A stretch of DNA of 17,148 nt from Pleurocapsa sp. MO_226.B13. Lineage in GTDB: Bacteria; Cyanobacteriota; Cyanobacteriia; Cyanobacteriales; Xenococcaceae. This document shows, one piece after another, positions 7,203 to 14,173 of the stretch; within the stretch, counting starts at the first letter, position 1, and each line of letters begins with the position of its first letter. The stretch spans positions 1 through 17,148 of the forward strand of contig JASJEI010000207.1 in the NCBI GenBank assembly GCA_030064795.1, in the 5' to 3' direction. A program made the position numbers and the translations under genes. Under the pieces are notes generated by a model. The model was not told the DNA's origin, did not search any database, and saw only the letters and a list, made by a program, of their open reading frames with translations.

Positions 7203-8801
7203 GTGCTAAGAGGGATAGAAGTCAAAACCATTAACCATTTAGGAATAATAGCAGGAATAATTGATGAAATTGACATCGTAAATATCGTTAACCGAGAATT
7301 AGGAATCGAAGAGCAAGAGATAGTTAATTCAGGAGAAATAGTTAAGGCAATTATTCTTAATGGATTGGGTTTTGTTTCTCAGCCATTATATTTATTCCCC
7401 AAGTTTTTTGAAGATAAAGCAACGGAACATCTTCTAGGAAGAGGAATTTTACCTGAGCATTTAAACGAGCATAAAATAGGGCGAGTAATGGATAAGCTCT
7501 ACAACTATGGACTATCAGAATTATTTCTCTTAATTGCCCTATCAGCCGTCAAAAAATATCAAATAAATCTCGATTTTTCTCACCTAGACTCTAGCTCTTT
7601 TTCGGTGCATGGTCAATACAATCAGATTTTATCGTCATCATTAGAATCCCAGGGAAAAGAGTTAGAGAGTGAACCAATACCGATTAAGATAACCTATGGA
7701 TATTCCAAAGATCGTAGACCAGATTTAAAACAATTTATTTTGAATTTAATCGTCACGGGAGATGGCAATATACCAATATTTCTCGAAGCAGCGTCGGGGA
7801 ATCAAAGCGATAAAAAAGTTTTTGGCGACATAGCTAAAAATTATCAAAAACAACTGAAATCAGAAACTACCATAGTGGGAGATAGTGCATTATACAGTAA
7901 AGATAACTTAGAATTACTGCAACAAATCAAATGGCTAACTAGAGTTCCTCTCTCAATAAAAGAAGCCAAAAATTTGATGAGTACAATTAAAGATTCAGAA
8001 TTTACAATTAGTGCAATATCTGGTTATAGTTGGGTAGAAAGAGAAAGTAATTATGGTGAAATACGCCAAAGATGGTTAGTTGTTAAAAGTGAGGCAAGAA
8101 CGAAATCAGATTTGGCTTCTCTAGAGAAGAAAATCGCCAAAGAATCGGAATCAATTCCGAAAAAATTAACTAAGCTCTCTCAGAAAACTTTTCAGAGCGA
8201 GACTGAAGCGGAATTAAATTTAAAACTAATTCAAGGTCAACTCAAATTCCATGTAATTAATGAGGTGAAAATCACAGAAAATCAGGATAAAACTTATCAA
8301 ATAACTGGAGTAATTAAAGCCCATAATGATGTCATTGAAGCTGATAAAAATCGTGCGGGCAAATTTATTATTGCCACTAATCGACTAGATCGTGAATCGT
8401 TTAGTTGCGATGAAATGCTCCTTAAATATAAAGAACAGCAACATGTAGAAAGAGGTTTTGCTTTCTTAAAAGACCCTCTATTTTTTGCCGATAGTGTATT
8501 CTTAAAATCCCCGCGCCGAATCTCGACAATGGCGATGCTCATGGGTTTATGTTTAATGGTCTATTCTTTGGGACAAAGAGAAGTTCGTCGCCAATTAAAT
8601 CAGGCTCAAACGGGAATTCCCAATCAGTTAGGAAAATTAACCGACCGCCCCACATTACGTTGGATATTTCAATGTTTTCAAGGGATTCATTTGTTAGTTC
8701 ATCAAGGAATTAAACAAGTGGTTAATTTAACAGAAGAACGTCAATTAACTCTCAAGTTTTTCTCCAAATCTAGTCAAGAATATTATTTTTTATCTGGATA
8801 G
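7203..8801 (+). CDS. IS1634-family (DUF4277-type) transposase
   Basis: 532 residues from GTG 7203. The N-terminus (HLGIIAGIIDEIDIVNIVN) matches the helical domain usual in this family. The DDE catalytic triad is visible as LDSSSFSVHG (D129), VGDSALYSKDN (D227) and EQQHVERGFAFLKDP (E416), with the long insertion between the second Asp and the Glu that is typical of these enzymes. The C-terminus carries the expected MAMLMGLCLMVYSLGQRE and TDRPTLRWIFQCF regions. The start is not certain because no convincing Shine-Dalgarno precedes the GTG. No stop or frameshift disrupts it, so it may still be active. Confidence 0.9.
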   Translation: MLRGIEVKTINHLGIIAGIIDEIDIVNIVNRELGIEEQEIVNSGEIVKAIILNGLGFVSQPLYLFPKFFEDKATEHLLGRGILPEHLNEHKIGRVMDKLYNYGLSELFLLIALSAVKKYQINLDFSHLDSSSFSVHGQYNQILSSSLESQGKELESEPIPIKITYGYSKDRRPDLKQFILNLIVTGDGNIPIFLEAASGNQSDKKVFGDIAKNYQKQLKSETTIVGDSALYSKDNLELLQQIKWLTRVPLSIKEAKNLMSTIKDSEFTISAISGYSWVERESNYGEIRQRWLVVKSEARTKSDLASLEKKIAKESESIPKKLTKLSQKTFQSETEAELNLKLIQGQLKFHVINEVKITENQDKTYQITGVIKAHNDVIEADKNRAGKFIIATNRLDRESFSCDEMLLKYKEQQHVERGFAFLKDPLFFADSVFLKSPRRISTMAMLMGLCLMVYSLGQREVRRQLNQAQTGIPNQLGKLTDRPTLRWIFQCFQGIHLLVHQGIKQVVNLTEERQLTLKFFSKSSQEYYFLSG

Positions 8802-8895
8802 TTATTGCCAGAAGTATTTGAGTTTCAATCAGTTTCAATTATTAATTCTATTTTCTCTAACTCATCAGCTATGGGCTAAATTTTGGCTGGTTATC

Positions 8896-9065
8896 CATTC
8901 TCATGAAGGAACTCTTCATGAGAATGAGGGGACAAAAACGATCGCCAATCCTGAATTTTGACTCATTCTCACTGCGTCGAGTTCATACTCGTTCTTTTTC
9001 TTTATTCCATCGCTTTTCAACCTCGATTTCAGATGTGCTTCATCCGTGGGGCTGCTGGATGTAGG
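8896..9065. repeat. Right long inverted repeat of the IS1634-like element
   Basis: Reverse complement of the left arm with scattered substitutions. The inner hairpin is repeated exactly (CATTCTCATGAAG 8896-8908, CTTCATGAGAATG 8914-8926), but its loop differs. Read on the minus strand, the CCAG/CTGG stem of the left arm appears as CGAG/CTCG, a paired change. The outer end abuts the ATG of the downstream gene. Confidence 0.8.
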
Positions 9066-9069
9066 TTTA

Positions 9070-9771
9070 ATGCAAATTTTTAATCAGTTACTCGGCAAAA
9101 TCATTTGGGCTGTTATAGTAATGATTTTATTAATTGGTGGATATATTTATCTAGTAAAAAATCTGGTTAAGCCTCCACAAATTGTTAATAACCAACCCAT
9201 ACCAACAACTCCACCAACACCAAACACTAATAATTCTAATCCTACAGTAGTTCAATCTGTTCCTGACAACAATGCAGATTTATCAGGCGATATCTTACCC
9301 GCAATTGCCCAACCCGATGGCGTTATTATTGAAGCTCCAGAAAGATTAGAACCAGGAGGCATTTTAAAAGTTTATACAAATAATAATGGTGCAGAATATC
9401 CAGACCCTCTTAATTATAGCCCTTCAAAGGTAATAAAAACTAATGGGCTGTCCATGGTAAATGTAGAGAAAGAATCGAGGAAATTTCAAGAGGCATCAGG
9501 CTATTTTTTAGTGCCAGAAACAGGCGATTATAATTTTGTAGTTGAGCTTCCTGAAAGCTACAAAGATGTAGAAATCGGCTCTTTAAATGTAAAGGTTGAT
9601 GGCATAGTTCTGTCGTCTCCAGATGGGGGTGAAATTTATCTCGAACAAGGATATCACCAGATTTCGTTATTAAATAGTTATTCGGTAAAAGGCGATTACC
9701 CTACAATTAATTGGGCAGCTACAGGAGAAGAAGTTAAACCTCTAAAAGTATTTCGCGAAGTAGAAGAATAA
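9070..9771 (+). CDS. Membrane-anchored protein with a possible PA14-like beta domain
   Basis: 233 residues from ATG 9070. The frame also extends to GTG 9046, but that codon lies inside the IS end. One membrane segment (about 10-29) is followed by a Pro/Asn/Thr-rich linker (35-67) and a beta-rich domain. Residues about 133-217 contain SGYFLVPETGDYNFVVELP, LNVKVDGIVL, GEIYLEQGYHQISLL and PTINWAATGEE. This order (tG-Y-F, V-D-G, L-x-G-x-H-x-I, then W) resembles PA14-type sugar-binding domains, but the match is by eye. The domain would face the periplasm. The gene heads a three-gene operon but has lost its GGAG to the IS; a weak TAGG supplied by the IS end is now its only nearby signal. Function unknown. 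Confidence 0.75.
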   Translation: MQIFNQLLGKIIWAVIVMILLIGGYIYLVKNLVKPPQIVNNQPIPTTPPTPNTNNSNPTVVQSVPDNNADLSGDILPAIAQPDGVIIEAPERLEPGGILKVYTNNNGAEYPDPLNYSPSKVIKTNGLSMVNVEKESRKFQEASGYFLVPETGDYNFVVELPESYKDVEIGSLNVKVDGIVLSSPDGGEIYLEQGYHQISLLNSYSVKGDYPTINWAATGEEVKPLKVFREVEE

Positions 9772-9800
9772 ATAGAAAAAATTACTACTGAGAATTTATT

Positions 9801-11099
9801 ATGGTTTTAAAAATTATTGGTTGGCTGATAGCTATCTGGCTAGTTTTTTGGTTGTTAGGAATTTTGTTACTTCTACTGCCAACTATCTTTTTCGCGTTCC
9901 TGTCGGCGATCGCACTACTTTGTATTTATTCTTTGCTGCCATCCAAATTCAGAATTAATGCTTTTGAGCAGTGGTTGGGAGTTCAGAGAAAACCTAAAAC
10001 TCAAAACACCAGTCCAGTTTCATCTACACCAATAAACGGTCTGGATGATAGCAGTAATAGCTCCACAAATAACAATAGAACAACGCCTGAAAGTGATTCC
10101 GAGCCAATTGAACCAATTTTGACTCCTCCCACAGTTCAGCCAAAACCCAAACCCGAACCAGAGTTAATGCAACCAGAACTGAGGTTCGATACTATCAAAT
10201 TCAACTTTGGTGGGAAACTACCAGATCGAGAAGAACTCAAAGCTAGCCTTAAGAAGAAGGTAATCGGTCAGGATACAGCGCTCGAGACTCTTGTAAGGGT
10301 TGTACTCGGTAAATTAGCCTCGAAAAACAATAAACCTTTGGTAGTTTTCCTCCCAGGCCCTACTGGCAGTGGTAAAACAGAATTGTCCAAAGCTTTGGCT
10401 GAAACTTTAAAAACTAAACTAACTCGCTTCGATATGGGTGAGTATGCCGAAAGCCACAAAGCCTCTAATCTCTTTGGTTCACCTAAAGGATATGTCGGAT
10501 CTACAGAAGGTGGGGCTTTGCCTAACGCCTTGAGAACCAGCAAAAAAACGTGCATTCTGTTATTTGATGAAGTTGAGAAAGCAAATCAAAGCTTGTGGAG
10601 ACAGCTTTTAGCTTTCTTTGATGAAGGACGGGTATCGGATACTATAGGACAAACTCTAGCTCCGAAAAACACAATTTGTCTGCTAACCAGCAATTTAGAA
10701 GCTGACAAGATTGCAGAAAATCCAGAGGCAGCCAAAGATATTATCAAACAGGGTCGTTATTTTCCGCCAGAGTTTTTAGGCAGAATTGATAAGGTTATTC
10801 CTCTTCTAAGACTCGATACTGCCGATACCGCAAGACTGACGGTAGTTTTAGCTAGAAGGGTTGCGGATAGATTTGATATTAACCTGATTATCGAGCAAGA
10901 AGCTCTTGAGGAATTAGTTAATGCTACTTTTGATGAGGGGCAAAAATACGGCGGAAGAGGAATTATGGAAAAAGTCGGCGACTTAATTGGAGACGATTTA
11001 TTAGATTTACAGGGTCAGCAGATTTATCAGGCAAAATTAATTGTTGAAAACGATAGATTAAAAGCAGTTCCGTTGATGGCGGAAGCGGAGGTTAAATAA
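9801..11099 (+). CDS. Membrane-anchored Clp/Hsp100 D2-type AAA+ ATPase
   Basis: 432 residues. A long hydrophobic stretch (5-46), probably two membrane segments, is followed by a Ser/Pro/Glu linker (65-125) and one AAA+ module of the ClpA/ClpB second-domain type. Visible are VIGQDTA (154-160), Walker A GPTGSGKT (186-193), RFDMGEY, the pore-loop GYVG (230-233, Tyr231), Walker B LLFDEVEK (D256, E257), sensor 1 TSN (N298), the Arg finger in EFLGRID (R328) and sensor 2 GGRG (R386). All key residues for ATP hydrolysis and substrate threading are present. Full Clp proteins have an N-domain and often two AAA+ rings; here these are replaced by a membrane anchor. I see no ClpP-docking loop, so it may remodel or extract proteins at the membrane rather than degrade them. 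It starts 29 bp after the previous gene and is followed two bases later by the next. Confidence 0.88.
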   Translation: MVLKIIGWLIAIWLVFWLLGILLLLLPTIFFAFLSAIALLCIYSLLPSKFRINAFEQWLGVQRKPKTQNTSPVSSTPINGLDDSSNSSTNNNRTTPESDSEPIEPILTPPTVQPKPKPEPELMQPELRFDTIKFNFGGKLPDREELKASLKKKVIGQDTALETLVRVVLGKLASKNNKPLVVFLPGPTGSGKTELSKALAETLKTKLTRFDMGEYAESHKASNLFGSPKGYVGSTEGGALPNALRTSKKTCILLFDEVEKANQSLWRQLLAFFDEGRVSDTIGQTLAPKNTICLLTSNLEADKIAENPEAAKDIIKQGRYFPPEFLGRIDKVIPLLRLDTADTARLTVVLARRVADRFDINLIIEQEALEELVNATFDEGQKYGGRGIMEKVGDLIGDDLLDLQGQQIYQAKLIVENDRLKAVPLMAEAEVK

Positions 11100-11101
11100 T
11101 T

Positions 11102-12118
11102 ATGAACAGCAACGAGATCAAAAATCGCGCTTCTTCTTTCTTTGAAAGGTTGAAAGTCTATGGAGCTTTCCTAGTAAGATATATCGTATTTATCTGTCGT
11201 AAATATCCATTGATAGCTGTTATTTTTCTGGTTTTCTATGCTTTTTTTCTGTATAGGTTTTTAAGTCCAAATTTCTCTATTAGTAGCAATAAGAATCTAC
11301 CGATACCACAACAACAAACACTCCCTAACTCTCAGACAGCTAATCCTAACACTAACAACTTACCAAGTACAACTCCATCTCCTGTTGTTCCCGCTCAAGT
11401 TACCGCAGTTCATTCGGGTTCTAAACTATCGATAAAGTGGACTGAATCAATTGAAGACCCTTTAATTTATTCGGAAAGAGGTCTAATTGATTCTAACTGT
11501 ATATCAAGAAGTTGTAGCATTAATTTATCCGAACCTATATCCCAAATTGAAGTTTATTGGAGACAAGGAGGGAAAAGATATGTCAAGAACTTCAAAGTCG
11601 ATAAAACAGTAACTAGCAATACTGCAAGCCAAGAGGAGCTAAGAGAACAGGCTGTAGCCAAACTCGAAGAAAAGCACCAACAGTTAAAGCAAAAAAGATT
11701 GTCAGCAGCCCAAGAAGTATTCGCTAAGGGCAAGGTTTTTGAGGGAACAATTTCTTATCGAGAAGAATCTCAACCAATTAAGATAGCAATAAGCGATCTG
11801 GTTGCAAATAGCTATATTGTTGAGATTTCTAACCCGGTAAAAGAAACTACTCAAATTTTTGAGGGAGAAATAACTGAAGTTTTCAAAGGTGAAAATTATC
11901 GATTCAATTTTCCTGAATACAGTCCCGAAAAAGCGTCGGCTTTTTTGTCTTTAAAATCGAGATCGCCACAAAGCGACTTACCTGACGACGCTTGGAGATT
12001 TTACAAGGAGGAAGTTATTTTGCTTCTTGATAGTACAGACTTAGGAGTTGATGGTGTGGCAGAATCAATTAATTATAACGGGATTTCTGGGTGGGATTAT
12101 AAAATTACTCTTAGGTAA
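11102..12118 (+). CDS. Membrane-anchored hypothetical protein, partner of the AAA+ ATPase
   Basis: 338 residues. A basic N-terminal cytoplasmic segment (1-34) is followed by one membrane helix (about 35-55), a Pro/Asn/Gln/Thr-rich linker (60-100), a small beta-rich region (about 97-165) with two cysteines five residues apart (C133, C138), a charged helix likely to form a coiled coil (about 175-206), and a C-terminal beta-rich domain. I do not recognise a family. The start follows the ATPase stop by two bases, and GGAGGT lies about ten bases upstream inside the ATPase's last codons, so the two are translationally coupled. It shares with the product at 9070 the plan of anchor, low-complexity linker and outer domain. 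The two cysteines fit a disulfide outside the cytoplasm. Confidence 0.75.
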   Translation: MNSNEIKNRASSFFERLKVYGAFLVRYIVFICRKYPLIAVIFLVFYAFFLYRFLSPNFSISSNKNLPIPQQQTLPNSQTANPNTNNLPSTTPSPVVPAQVTAVHSGSKLSIKWTESIEDPLIYSERGLIDSNCISRSCSINLSEPISQIEVYWRQGGKRYVKNFKVDKTVTSNTASQEELREQAVAKLEEKHQQLKQKRLSAAQEVFAKGKVFEGTISYREESQPIKIAISDLVANSYIVEISNPVKETTQIFEGEITEVFKGENYRFNFPEYSPEKASAFLSLKSRSPQSDLPDDAWRFYKEEVILLLDSTDLGVDGVAESINYNGISGWDYKITLR

Positions 12119-12138
12119 ATCTAGTAGAGTTTTCAATA

Positions 12139-12630
12139 TTAGCTTTTACACCAAGCGATTGCTTTGTCCATTGATTTTTTTCGGTTTTCTATAATATTTT
12201 TTTCATGGTTAAATCTAGCTTCGATTTCTGGGGATTCAAAGCCATATATTTTTGAGTTTTGCACCCCCTCCATGATCTCGTTGTAGCTTGCTACAACATC
12301 TCGTTGCTCCCACTTCAAAGTCTGGCAATAAATCGGTTTAGGAATGATCTTTTCCGTCGATAAGTATAACTCTTGTATCAGAGAAAATACAAAAGGAATA
12401 AATAAAACGGAAAAACCAATAATTCCTAATAATATTGCCAACCAATCGTAGAGGGCAATTTGTTTTATTAATAAGACACCACTCGGAGCTTCTTGTTGAG
12501 AACAAAGACTAAGCCCCAGTGAACTCAAATCCTGTTTACTGTACAGAATTCCCTTTTCTTCATCAATATAAGTATCCTGTAAACTATCAGCTAAATGTCT
12601 ATTTTGTTCGGTGAGTTTATATTTTTTCAT
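12139..12630 (-). CDS. Small membrane protein of unknown function
   Basis: 163 residues from ATG 12630. The frame also opens at TTG 12639, directly after the upstream stop. A polar N-terminal region of about 50 residues is followed by a hydrophobic segment of one long or two short helices (about 52-90, core DWLAILLGIIGFSVLFIPFV) and a charged, probably helical C-terminus. No family is recognised. It is the last gene of a four-gene minus-strand operon and ends 20 bp from the stop of the + strand block, with no clear terminator between the two. Confidence 0.65.
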   Translation of the reverse strand: MKKYKLTEQNRHLADSLQDTYIDEEKGILYSKQDLSSLGLSLCSQQEAPSGVLLIKQIALYDWLAILLGIIGFSVLFIPFVFSLIQELYLSTEKIIPKPIYCQTLKWEQRDVVASYNEIMEGVQNSKIYGFESPEIEARFNHEKNIIENRKKSMDKAIAWCKS

Positions 12631-12639
12631 TATAAACAA

Positions 12640-13182
12640 TCAAATATTTAGAGCTTTTTGAATGGCAAGTTTTAGCTTTTGTTCCGAATCACGAGAACAT
12701 TTTTCTATGCAATCAAACGCTCCTAGCTGTTCGGCTCTTTCTTTGTAATCCCTGTGACTTACTAATGTACTATAAAAAATTACGGGAATTCTAAATTCTA
12801 GATCAAGCTCGTCCAAACGCTGAAAAATATTAAGACCGTATCCCATGTTCGTTTCACCTTTTTTTAGTTTACCCGCAAGCATTTCATGCCAACAAGATAC
12901 GAATAACTCACAGATAATTAAATCTGGAGGATCTACCTGTATCTGTGCTGAAGCTTCCGAAAAATTTCTAGCAAAGTAGAAATTGAGCAGATTGTTTTCA
13001 ACTTCTTCAGAAAAATAAAAATAAATAAAATCCTCGCGACTGCAAATATCGTACAGATCGCAATCGATTATTAAAATCTTGGCTGGATATTCTATAGACT
13101 TGAGTGGCTTTAAAGGTTTGTTCTGTTTATCTTCTGCTTTGAAGATTCCCAAAAAAGATTGAATTTTTTCAGCGATCGCCAT
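12640..13182 (-). CDS. Receiver-like (CheY-type) protein with Glu at the phosphoacceptor site
   Basis: 180 residues with a 33-residue N-terminal extension and one receiver-like domain. The pattern matches response regulators: KILIIDCD (D40, D42, acidic pocket), PDLIICEL (E92 where the phosphorylated Asp normally lies), IPVIFYST (S138/T139, switch) and GAFDCIEK (K161). The Glu in place of Asp would prevent ordinary phosphorylation and may mimic the active state. No output domain follows, so it probably works by protein contact. The start ATG overlaps the previous gene by 14 bp and has AGGA about nine bases upstream. A HIP1 octamer covers codons 2-4. Identification rests on motif order and spacing, and the partner is unknown. 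Confidence 0.7.
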   Translation of the reverse strand: MAIAEKIQSFLGIFKAEDKQNKPLKPLKSIEYPAKILIIDCDLYDICSREDFIYFYFSEEVENNLLNFYFARNFSEASAQIQVDPPDLIICELFVSCWHEMLAGKLKKGETNMGYGLNIFQRLDELDLEFRIPVIFYSTLVSHRDYKERAEQLGAFDCIEKCSRDSEQKLKLAIQKALNI

Positions 13183-13501
13183 AATTTTTGTTCCTCTCTC
13201 TAAGTTGTTCTGCTATAGCTAGTAAAATTTCTTCAAAAGTTTCCGAAGGCAGACTTTTAATCTTGTCCACAATCAGATCGGAAGTTTCTTTGTCTGTGGT
13301 CTGAAGCACGATCGAGTTCAAAATTAGATTTTTACTCCCATTACCGTTGCCGTTTAAAACCAGCGTAGCTCCAGTGTTCTGTTCAATTTCTTTGAAAAAT
13401 TCTTTAATGATAGCTTCTTTATCTTCTATATCCATTTCTTCAAGATTGCTACCATTGATACTGTTTTTTTCGCTTTCTTTAATTTTATTTTTTCTTACCA
13501 C
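13169..13501 (-). CDS. Hypothetical 110-residue protein
   Basis: Starts with GTG 13501, directly after the stop of the HTH gene, and overlaps the receiver-like gene by 14 bp. Such tight packing implies co-translation. The N-terminus is very charged (Lys, Glu, Asn). The middle has a short hydrophobic-glycine stretch, GATLVLNGNGNGSKNL, that may be a beta turn. The C-terminus SETFEEILLAIAEQLRER looks amphipathic-helical. There is no membrane segment and no family I recognise. Confidence 0.6.
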   Translation of the reverse strand: MVRKNKIKESEKNSINGSNLEEMDIEDKEAIIKEFFKEIEQNTGATLVLNGNGNGSKNLILNSIVLQTTDKETSDLIVDKIKSLPSETFEEILLAIAEQLRERNKNYGDR

Positions 13502-13837
13502 TTAGTTATCTATTATCCTATTCTGCCTTAGCTTATACGCGCTGCTTTCAAGCCGATCGGCAATATCTAATTCAAGAGCGCGATCGCTTGCTTGGGGCGA
13601 TTCGCCTTCTAACAATAGCAAATAGTACTGCCTTCTCAGTTTTTCAGGCAGAGCGTCCAAAAGCTTTTGATAATTTGAATTGTAGATATCCGCTCCTTTT
13701 CTGAATTTAGAAATATTTGCCTCAGAAATTCCGCTTCTTCTACTTATCTCTCTGGCAGTTACTCTGCCTAGCTTTAGGACTTGGAAGTAACAGCTTACAA
13801 TTTTGCTTTGCTTTGTCTTTTCTTTGTGAAGGCTCAT
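13502..13837 (-). CDS. HTH (XRE-like) transcriptional regulator
   Basis: 111 residues. The segment TAREISRRSGISEANISKFRKG (about 27-48) followed by YQKLLDALP is a helix-turn-helix of the XRE/Cro type. The C-terminal half is helical and probably dimerises. It is the first gene of the minus-strand operon. No Shine-Dalgarno precedes ATG 13837, and a perfect 20-bp inverted repeat begins three bases upstream, so the mRNA leader is either very short or structured. The position suggests it binds that repeat, controls its own operon and perhaps the divergent replication gene. This regulatory role is inferred from context. Confidence 0.78.
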   Translation of the reverse strand: MSLHKEKTKQSKIVSCYFQVLKLGRVTAREISRRSGISEANISKFRKGADIYNSNYQKLLDALPEKLRRQYYLLLLEGESPQASDRALELDIADRLESSAYKLRQNRIIDN

Positions 13838-13840
13838 TTT

Positions 13841-13896
13841 AGTATAATTGTTGAAGGCAATAAAAAATAAATATTGTTGCCTTCAACAATTATACT
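13841..13896. promoter_or_regulatory. Perfect 20-bp inverted repeat with a -10-like box in each arm (putative divergent promoter-operator)
   Basis: Arm 13841-13860 (AGTATAATTGTTGAAGGCAA) and arm 13877-13896 are exact reverse complements, with a 16-base AT-rich spacer. Each arm holds TATAAT: on the + strand at 13843-13848, pointing to the replication gene, and on the - strand at 13894-13889, pointing to the HTH operon. Transcripts from both would overlap by roughly 30 bases in the centre. No good -35 hexamer is seen on either side. The most likely role is an operator for the adjacent HTH protein. Confidence 0.72.
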
Positions 13897-13947
13897 GAAT
13901 TAAGCTGCTATACTGGCACATAGTTCAAACAACTTTTAAATAGTTTA

Positions 13948-13975
13948 AGCCCCAACCTCATACAAGATTGGGGCT
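13948..13975. other. Hairpin in the replication-gene leader
   Basis: AGCCCCAA (13948-13955) and TTGGGGCT (13968-13975) form a perfect 8-bp stem with a 12-base loop (CCTCATACAAGA). No T-run follows on either strand, so it is not a plain terminator. A GC-rich stem with a single-stranded loop in this position could be a target for an antisense RNA. Between 13976 and 14144 I see only short weaker stems (for example GAAAATC/GATTTTC around 14031-14047) and no other gene. Confidence 0.5.
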
Positions 13976-14095
13976 ATCGAAAAATCTACGCTTCCCTTTT
14001 TTGAAAGTTACCAGCTTTCAGGAAAAAGCGAAAATCGTCCGAGATTTTCTTCAAAACTTAATCTCAGCATAGCACGATTTTCTCTCAGTAGAAGC

Positions 14096-14173
14096 GTGGA
14101 AGCTAAAAATTCACAGAGGCTTCTAATTGTGCTTATTTTCAGTAGCACCTCCAGCTTGGAAGGTGCAAAGTGA
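14096..14173 (+). CDS. Possible 25-codon leader peptide overlapping the replication-gene start
   Basis: GTG 14096 opens a frame of 25 codons (starting V-E-A-K-N-S, with a hydrophobic LLIVLIF centre) that ends at TGA 14171-14173. The stop overlaps the replication-gene start as GTGA. Ribosomes translating it would pass through and open the hairpin at 14145-14166. Only a weak GTAGAAG precedes the GTG. Leader peptides of this kind are known for IncFII and related replicons, but here it is a hypothesis. Confidence 0.3.
   Translation: MEAKNSQRLLIVLIFSSTSSLEGAK
14145..14166 (+). promoter_or_regulatory. Hairpin sequestering the replication-gene ribosome-binding site
   Basis: GCACCTCC (14145-14152) pairs with GGAAGGTGC (14158-14166) through six outer and two inner base pairs, with one bulged A and a five-base AGCTT loop. 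The 3' arm contains the GGAAGG Shine-Dalgarno (14158-14163), six bases before GTG 14170. In the folded state the site would be hidden from ribosomes. Confidence 0.6.

Larger units (their letters stand above)
6940..9065 (+). mobile_element. IS1634-like insertion sequence with about 170-bp terminal inverted repeats (2126 bp)
   Basis: The outer ends match as CC(C/T)ACAT(T/C)CA(T/G)CAGCCCCAC, and the similarity continues inward for about 170 bp on each side, with equal arm lengths (6940-7109 against 8896-9065). The flanking TTTAAT (6934-6939 and 9066-9071) is a 6-bp duplication, in the range known for IS1634-type elements. One DDE transposase lies inside, in + orientation. Excision with one TTTAAT copy restores a normal spacing between a GGAG and the ATG of the next gene, which supports these boundaries. 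The arms have diverged by about 16 percent over the best-matching 90 bp, so the element is older than the IS4 copy or its arms are under structural rather than sequence constraint. Confidence 0.8.

Noticed and set aside
7079..8926. IS1634-like element ending at the two 13-bp hairpins
   Set aside because: Homology of the arms continues outward to 6940 and 9065. The TTTAAT duplication and restored ribosome-binding site fit only the outer boundaries.
9046..9069. GTG 9046 as the start of the membrane protein gene
   Set aside because: These codons lie in the IS terminal repeat. ATG 9070 follows the target duplication and is the native start once the IS is removed.
12119..12138. Bidirectional terminator between convergent genes
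   Set aside because: Only 20 bases, with no stem-loop or T-run on either strand.
13838..14169. Riboswitch or structured ligand-binding RNA upstream of the replication gene
   Set aside because: The hairpins are simple and none matches a riboswitch class I can recognise; ribosome-binding-site sequestration and antisense control fit better.
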